Shown in pieces: positions 57,558-64,000 of a stretch of DNA of 64,000 nt; the first letter of the stretch is position 1; each line of letters starts with the position of its first letter. The notes below the pieces were generated by a model. The model saw only the letters and a list, made by a program, of their open reading frames with translations. It did not search any database and was not told the origin of the DNA. The translations under genes and the position numbers were made by a program. The DNA comes from Lactarius indigo (taxonomy: Eukaryota > Basidiomycota > Agaricomycetes > Russulales > Russulaceae): NCBI GenBank assembly GCA_025766275.1, contig JAFKAC010000042.1, forward strand, positions 1-64,000, in the 5' to 3' direction.

Positions 57558-59542
57558 ATGCGTTTCTCAGACATCATTCTCCCTCTCTCTCTCGCCGTCA
57601 CGACGGTCTCGGCTGGAGTCGTGAACCGCCGTGCGGCCTTCACGCTCCAGAACGGGCTCGATGCGCAGGCCCTCAACAAGAAATTCGAGAGCTTGACCCC
57701 GAACTCGTCATGCACGGACGGCGAGACCGCGTGCGTCAATGGCCAGCTCGGGCAGTGTGTCGGCGGCAAGTTCGCCCTTGTCTCGTGTTCTGCCCCGCTG
57801 CAGTGCGTTGTGCTTCCTCTTCTCAACAAGCCCGGAACCAGGTACGTGTGTCGGCGGGATCGTTTGCGAGAACGAGAGGCTGAATGACGATGGTACAGCG
57901 TCACCTGTGACACGCTGCAAGATGCCCAAGATCGTATTGCCGCCACTGGCGCCACCGGTGGTATAGCGGGCAAGCGCACAATTCCAGTTGAACGACGGTG
58001 CGTATATCCATTTTCGACTTGGTCTCGTTTAGGGACTTTGTGTTCACGAGCACGTCCAACAGAGCTAGGGTAGAGAGCCGCGCAGCATTCACGCTCCAGA
58101 ACGGACTCGATGCACAGGCCCTCAACCGCAAATTCGAAGGGTTGACTGCGAGCTCTTCGTGCACGGCTGGTGAGACGGCATGCGTCAATGGCCAACTCGC
58201 GCAGTGCGTCGGCGACAAATTCGCCCTTTCCTCTTGTCCTTCCTCGTTGCAATGCCTTGCGCTTCCTCTTGTCAACAAGGCCGGGACCAGGTACGTGCAG
58301 TGGTAGTGATGGTAGTTTTGCGTGATCATGAAGCTGAATGTGATGCAGTGTCACGTGCGATACGCCGGAAGATGCCGTAGCTCGGATTGATGCCACGGGT
58401 GCCACGGGCGGCCTATTGGGAAAGCGGGCCACGGTAGAGCGCCGTGCTGCGTTCACGCTCCAAAATGGCCTCGATGCACAGGCTCTCAACCGCAAATTCC
58501 AGAGCTTGACTGCCGGATCTGCGTGCAAGGACGGCGAGACCGCGTGCGTCAAGGGCCAACTCGCGCAGTGTGTTGGCGGCAAGTTCGCCATCTCCCCGTG
58601 CGCCGCTACGCTGCAGTGCGTTGCACTTCCTCTTGTCAACAAGCCCGGAACCAGGTGCGTGTATTCTCGTGGTTCAAATTGCGGGTCGTTTGGGGGGCTG
58701 AACGGTGGATGGTTTTGGCGGCAGCGTCACATGTGATACGGCGCAAGATGCCGCGACTCGTATCGGTGCTACCGGCGCAAAAGGCGGTGTGTTGGGCAAA
58801 CGGGAATTCGAGGAGCGCGAGGCTTCTGCAAACCCCACAATCTGGTCACGGTGCGCCAAGAGATCTCCTCCACCTTTCTTCACAGAGAGCGCTGACGGGT
58901 TCCTCTTTAATAGCGCTGAGAAGGCTCCACCCGCCTGCGAGGCAAAGGCGAAGCGTGCGGACACAACAGCGGCAGGCGCGAGCCTCCTTCTGAAGCGGAT
59001 CGCACAGACGGACCTCGCGCAGGTTGCGAAGAGCTGGCAGGATCTGTGCGTGAAGAGCGGTGGCAAGCGGGACGGTGCGGGTGGGGACCCGTGCGTGAAG
59101 CTCGCGGGACAGAACGGGATCGCAGCGCTCCTCGCGAATGCCGACCCGTGCGCGCAGCAGGACAACGCCGACGCGATGGTCGACTTTGCCAAGTCCGCCG
59201 GCGTGAAGAACGAACAGGCACTCATCGCCAACGCCGTCGCATATCGCAAACACCCCCGCAACGCGCTCAACATCGACGGCGTCGTACCATCGACACTGTT
59301 CTGCGAGAAGGCGCCTCGCAACAAGGAGCTTAGCGGCGTCGTCAACGCCCAGCTTCAGGGCGTCGACCCAGGCCTGTTTGGCGCACCCAACACTGGCATC
59401 GTCGCTTTCGGCGCTCGTGAGTTTTACCTTTTTTTTTTCATCGCTTATCTTTCGTGGTGCTCAACGGATTCTCCTCATTTCAATAGCGGGCACTTGCCCC
59501 TTTGGAGAAACTGCCGACGTGGCTACCTGCTCCTGCAACTGA
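57558..59542 (+). CDS. Secreted protein with three CBM19-like modules
   Basis: Start ATG 57558 gives signal peptide MRFSDIILPLSLAVTTVSA. Three similar units follow, each opening RAAFTLQNGLDAQALN and continuing with CxDGETACVxGQLxQCVGxKF..C...LQC.ALPL.NKxGT(R/S)VTCDT, a Cys pattern like the fungal CBM19 chitin-binding module: ~57625-57945, ~58075-58430 and ~58440-58800. Units are separated by GKR/ER-type dibasic sites, suggesting Kex2 processing. An intron interrupts each unit at the same place (GTxS|VTCDT). The C-terminal part (58810-59420) is a separate helical region (DLCVKSGGKRDGAGGDPCVK, ALIANAVAYRKHPRNALNID) also seen in other mushroom secreted proteins. The last exon encodes GTCPFGETADVATCSCN, stop 59540-59542. 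Six exons. Chitin or glucan binding is inference. Confidence 0.85.
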
Positions 59543-61408
59543 CTTATTACCACGGTTCTTTCTCGTGGATACGACATTGAGAGATGCTGGAACACATCAC
59601 CAGGTTTTTTAATACAAAGAAAATAACGCATTACCACATGTATTTATCATATCAATAAACTATTCGTTGTTAGCCCTGCCAGGAATTTAGTGTCTGATTC
59701 TGGGGTAATCCGTCGTGTCGTTCGACACCGAGTGCAAATTAAAAGATAAGCCACCTTCTTCGCTAGATAGGATGGTTCAGTTGCTTCAATCAAACCCCCT
59801 TTCTCTCTTCTGTGTATACGCCGGGCCGACCCGGTCGGTCGGTCGGACATCTGACAGGACCGCGGGTGCAGAAAGCGGGAAGGTTCTGGACTTGCTGCGG
59901 AGAAGAGCATACGGGGCCTTGATATGGGGGAGGTACACGGCTGCTTAATTGGGGTGAGGGTTAGACGGCGGACGGACGGAGAGTGACAGAGTTAGACATG
60001 TACAAGTTGCGCCTATATGTGTTAAGGGACGTCTCGAGATACACTCAAAGGCCGGGGATTCCTTCGATACATCACGCGCAGACGTCGATTCCCAGTTGTC
60101 AAAACGCCGCAACCGACTAATCACAGTAAATGGTTACGGATGGCACACTATTGTGACGAATAAAGAAAGAAGGGGGCGTGGAAAGGCGGGAGATCACAAA
60201 ATAAGACGTGATTCGACGCACATGGGACAGAGGGCTGCGCGTGCGTGGCGTGGTACCAAGCGCAAGGGCTCGTGCGTGGTGTGTGCACCTGACCCTCGCA
60301 TGTGCCCCATCACAAAGCTGTGTAATTAGTTGAACACTGCCGCCGCCGAGAACACGACGAACCACTAAGGTATCGTAATCTAACAGGTGTAGTGATAATT
60401 ATATCCAACGAGGCGAAGGCGAAAGAAGCTCGGAATATTCCAAGATGGATAGCAAAGTCACCGATGCATCCGGCGGTGGAAGAGAGGCGATGACCACTAA
60501 TTGCTATCTAAAACTTATGGCGCTATCCGCGGGTTTTTTGCTAGGATGGCGCCATGCCACCTGGTCGAGGCGAAGAAGATGAGAGACGAAATGGCAGAGA
60601 CGTGTATGTTCGGCGTCGGCGCCGAGCCGGGTCCACGCTTAAACGGTTCGTCATTAAAGGACGACCCGGTGAGACCGGTTCGCAACAGCATCGGGCCGGG
60701 GACCTGGGAGCCGGACGGGATGGGAAGTGGAGTTATAGTTTTTGTAAGCAGGGCTAGCGCCAAGAGAAGCATCAGCAACAAGCTACAAGCTCGGCGGGTC
60801 GCCTCGCCTGCTTCTTGTCATAGATCATGACTAGAGTTTTGTCACGAGGTGAGATACCAAAAAGGAAAAGGTTCGTGTTGAGTCGGAATCGCTGCCCTTA
60901 GCCACAGCCCCCGGCCCAGTGGGCGGATGCAGCGGGGGAGGGCGATGACGCCTTCGAGTTGGGAGTCGTGGTGGAGTGAATAGCGGAGATTCCCGGTCGG
61001 GGAGGAAGGCGGTGGGGCGGTGACAGGTGTGACGATGAATTGCGTGACAGAGTGGGTTGGATTGCGTGGTCTTCAGTGGAAAGTTTGTGTTGTCTCGAAG
61101 GTTACACTGTAGAGGGGCCGAAAAAGAACGCCGAAACCCGAAATGATGTAGAATGGAGACCTCAAAAAAAAAGGGGGGGAAGGGGTATCAAAATAAAACA
61201 TAACATGCATTTTGGGCGTTGCGCCGACTTGAAGACTGAAAACGAGAATTTGGAATGACGAGTCATTAAAAAGAGCGTTGTCATGCGTACTTACCCATTT
61301 AATTATAAAACCCTCGATTGTCCTCCCCGCTCACCCGCCCACCCCTTCCCTTCCATCTTCTCCACTACCCTCTTTCCTCTCCCTCGTCCTCAAAACACAG
61401 TGTACATC
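59543..61408. other. Intergenic region, no gene seen
   Basis: 1.9 kb. 60515-60781 (-) starts with a signal-like MLLMLLLALALLTKTITPLP but has no further support. Contains a short GGTCGGTC repeat (59831-59846). The right end holds the Ecl1-type gene promoter. Confidence 0.4.
61304..61310 (+). promoter_or_regulatory. TATA box of the Ecl1-type gene
   Basis: TATAAAA 99 bp before the ATG, followed by a CT-rich tract (61318-61390). Confidence 0.6.
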
Positions 61409-62506
61409 ATGTTTGACGAGGAGTGCTGTCTCCAATGTGGCAAACCAATGCGTCACGACAAGTAAATATCGGTCCCTGATCCTCCTACTCACATGATCCT
61501 TTGGTCTAACCTCATTACGTCCTCCTCCAGCCGTATATACTGCTCCGACGCATGCCAGGCTCTTGACGACTCCTCTCCCTCCCTCTCTGCCGCCTCTTCT
61601 GCTTGGCCTTCTCCATCTCTGCCTCCCGTCGCAGCAGGGTCCACACACGAGCTACCCTCACTCACTCTTGGCATGTCGCTCTCCTCCACCAAGCCCGCCG
61701 TCTACCCGCCGTCTTACCCAATCTGGTACGATGAGGAGGACGACACCGATCTTCTCTCTGTTCATCCTTCGGATGATACCCTTCTGCGACCATATGATGC
61801 CCTGTCCTATGCCCGCCGCCCGGGGGGCACCAACACCCACTCCACTATCCCACTCCTCCACCGCCACTCATCATCGAGTACTAGCACCGGACACAGTGCA
61901 AACTCCGCGGAAGAAGACTCAGACATATCAGGACCCACTTCTTCTCGCCATCACCGCCGTCGTTCGTATGGCACCCCTCTTCGCCCGACCGCTCCCTTAC
62001 CGGGAACAGAGATCCCGGATGCCGTTGCTACCATCACTTCCAGAAAGCGCAACCGTGCTTCTCTCCCCGCCTACTTCTCTCTTCTCACCCTTGGAGCGCC
62101 ACATGCAAAGTCTTCGGTGACAATGTCACCTCCGCGGTCTTCGGCCGACACGGCCCGTTCGCGACCGTCCCCCACCATCCCCCGTCTTGCTCGGCCAACC
62201 ATCGACCCCACGCATGCCGTGGCCGGAGCGTCTCCGAGTAGCGCACCCCTTCTTGCGTTGGATCCAGAAGAGTACCGTGGCCGCCGCCGTCAACCCGGCT
62301 CTACTTCGCGCCCGCGGCCCCGCTCTCCGTCGCGCTCCCGTTCTCACTCTCGCTCGCGCGAGTGGACCTCTGGAAGGGAGGAACCCCGTGGGCGTCGCAG
62401 GCTGGACGAACTCGATGGCTGGGCTGCAGATCGTGAATACGGGTATGGCCGGGGGCGCAGCGGGTTGCGCGATCGGGCTGAACGTGCGCAATGTGCGCGC
62501 AGATGA
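61409..62506 (+). CDS. Ecl1-type small zinc-binding regulator (life-span regulatory factor family)
   Basis: Two exons, 61409-61461 and 61531-62506; the 69 bp intron keeps the frame. The N-terminus carries the family's short Cys motif, MFDEECCLQCGKPMRHDN then RIYCSDACQ (C-x2-C..C-x3-C), likely a single zinc knuckle. The rest is low-complexity: Ser/Pro-rich (residues 30-150), then Arg/Ser-rich with RS dipeptides (62290-62370), ending AQCARR. Ecl1 proteins of yeasts extend chronological life span and respond to zinc and sulphur starvation. The basidiomycete homologues share only the zinc motif, so function here is inference. About 342 residues, longer than the yeast forms. Confidence 0.8.
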
Positions 62507-64000
62507 CTGTGACCGCCGATCATCATGGATTGGTACCTGTCCGGTCAAGCGCAGCTGACAGGCTTCCCGTCCTCTCACAGCGCCTCATGCATGCCAACTT
62601 CCCCTCATCACTTTCGTCTTATCACCACCCCCATTCTTCCTGGTCTTGCATGCCACCGTCAACCCTTCTCGCATGATGCCACGCAATTTGTCATATATTA
62701 CAGTACATTGCCCCATTCGATCCTCGTCGTCTTCCATTCATTGCAGCATTTTTTCTTTCTTTCCCCACTCCCACAACTCTCAAAATTGACACTTTCCCGC
62801 CTTCCTCCCCCTCTCAGTCAATCTCCTTCATTTCTACTCTTGCCACAAACAAAACAAACACGTTGCACCAAAAGCAATTTCACATTTTCTTCGCAAGCAA
62901 GCACGTAACGACGCAACGCAAGGCTCCCTCGCGTGGATTATCTATGTATCTATTCCCCCTCTGGTGGTATTTATTTCGCAAAAATGAAGGGTATTGGTGT
63001 TTTGGAAGAGGAATAAAAGGACGTTGCGATATAAACGCAGGAACGAATTTACCAAAAAATTGAAAATAGCGCAGATTTCTTTTTTTTTTTTTTTTAGCAA
63101 ATAGCAGAGTACAATAATACAAAATAAAGAGTTATCTGTTTTACTAAAAACGAGAATTCTAGAAAGTGTTCTCCGAAGACTGCTGGGAAACTCAATCCAA
63201 CTTGGTGAGATTCGCAATCGGTGGGCTATGTGGGGGGAGTAATTGATAGCGTGATCTTCCATCCATCCCTCCATTTACCCCCTACATGCATCCTCGGAGA
63301 ACTCTATTGGAACCACATCAGAAGACCCCCCAGATCGACTGCGGTATACACACACTCCCTTCTCACTTTTCACACACGTATGAGTCAAGTGGCGATCGGG
63401 ACGTGCAAGGCATACAGGCAATAAGGCACACGACAGCACCCGTTCACACCACACAAAAAAATGATCGGAAATAAGAGTACCGCCCACCAATCTGTCAGCT
63501 TGCGTGTCGAGACGCGGGTACAGTGAGCAGGAAGCACACCCATGTACGCAACTCGAAAGGGCTTCTGTTCAATCTGTTGTACAGTAACGAAATGCCACGG
63601 GCGCGACTGCACCTCGTCTCGTCTCGGCCGGTCTTTTCGGCGTGGCGCGCCCGGTCGAGCCTCCTACCCCAATAGCCCCGTCGAGTTGCAAACTTGTTCT
63701 CGTGCCATTTCTTGTCTATGTGTCGTGGGGCGTCGTGGGCATGGCGTGTCGTGGCGTGGGTTGTCGTATCTTTTTTTTTTTTAGATACTGTAGTCTGTAT
63801 CATCGAGGCGCTGGCAGCCCGGCGGCATAGCCACAAACCCGCAGTGATGCATGAGGCTTGAGTTGAGTTGGTTATCAATAAGAATCTCCGGGGACATCCA
63901 AGAAGTCACGAAGAGCTTGAGAAAAAAAAAAAGGCAAAAACACGTTGGTGCGACGTTTATGGCAAAACCGGCAAAAAAAAAAAATAAAGAAGAACGTGGA
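62507..64000. other. Intergenic region to window end
   Basis: No gene recognised. 3' region of the Ecl1-type gene, then spacer with homopolymer runs (T18-type near 63079-63096, T11 near 63771, A-rich near 63920 and 63973). Confidence 0.4.

Noticed and set aside
57518..58642. 374-codon open frame on the - strand
   Set aside because: Antisense to the CBM19-like gene; its repeats are only the mirror of the three real modules.
58674..59345. 223-codon open frame on the - strand
   Set aside because: Antisense to the C-terminal part of the CBM19-like protein; no independent support.
60515..60781. Signal-peptide-like small open frame (-)
   Set aside because: Hydrophobic start only; no splice, promoter or family support.
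1..64000. CRISPR array, rRNA or bacterial-type operon
   Set aside because: Gene structure is eukaryotic throughout; no regularly spaced repeats or rRNA signatures were seen.

Overview
The window is nuclear DNA from a filamentous basidiomycete, most likely an agaricomycete. Genes lie on both strands and are split by many 40-70 base GT..AG introns. They include families typical of mushrooms: several P450s, DUF6534-type membrane proteins, H-type lectins, a WW-like multi-span protein and CBM19-like secreted proteins. No rRNA, tRNA or CRISPR array was recognised. Exon joins were deduced by eye from reading frame, splice signals and remembered family conservation, so internal boundaries are approximate.

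Layout, left to right. (1) 1-11 kb: a WW-like membrane protein (5' end outside the window), COG6, mitochondrial pyruvate dehydrogenase E1 alpha, and a cytochrome P450 with one probable frameshift. (2) 13.6-17 kb: a seven-helix DUF6534-type protein and a broken piece of a Tup1-like corepressor gene. (3) 17.2-29.1 kb: four tandem, same-strand copies of a secreted GH25 (Chalaropsis-type) lysozyme gene, each with a similar promoter, spaced by 2-3 kb of apparently gene-free DNA. (4) 29.5-30.1 kb: a ~600 bp near-palindrome. (5) 30.9-34.2 kb: G-protein gamma subunit, mitochondrial thioredoxin and a GPI-type blue-copper protein. (6) 35.9-41 kb: a second P450, a relic of a third closely related one, and an intronless H-type lectin with three repeats. 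(7) 42-51.7 kb: VPS54 and SAM37/metaxin, divergently transcribed and now split by a 4.4 kb transposon. (8) 52.3-62.5 kb: a possible small secreted/membrane protein, a P450 that is a close paralogue of the one at 36 kb, a secreted protein with three CBM19-like modules, and an Ecl1-type small zinc-binding protein.

The most notable structure is the element at 46206-50623. It has perfect 28 bp terminal inverted repeats, is flanked by TA, and carries an internal degenerate copy of the repeat at each end. It contains an apparently intact Tc1/mariner (DD34E) transposase gene and, convergent with it, an intact ~717-residue gene of unknown function with PB1-like and SAM-like segments. It therefore looks like a two-gene Tc1/mariner element inserted in the shared promoter of VPS54 and SAM37, whose start codons would otherwise be about 210 bp apart.

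The housekeeping genes cover Golgi/endosome tethering (COG6, VPS54) and mitochondria (PDA1, thioredoxin, SAM37). The accessory genes (lysozymes, lectin, P450s, copper protein, CBM protein) suggest interaction with bacteria and other outside material. Duplication has been active: four lysozymes and three related P450 loci.
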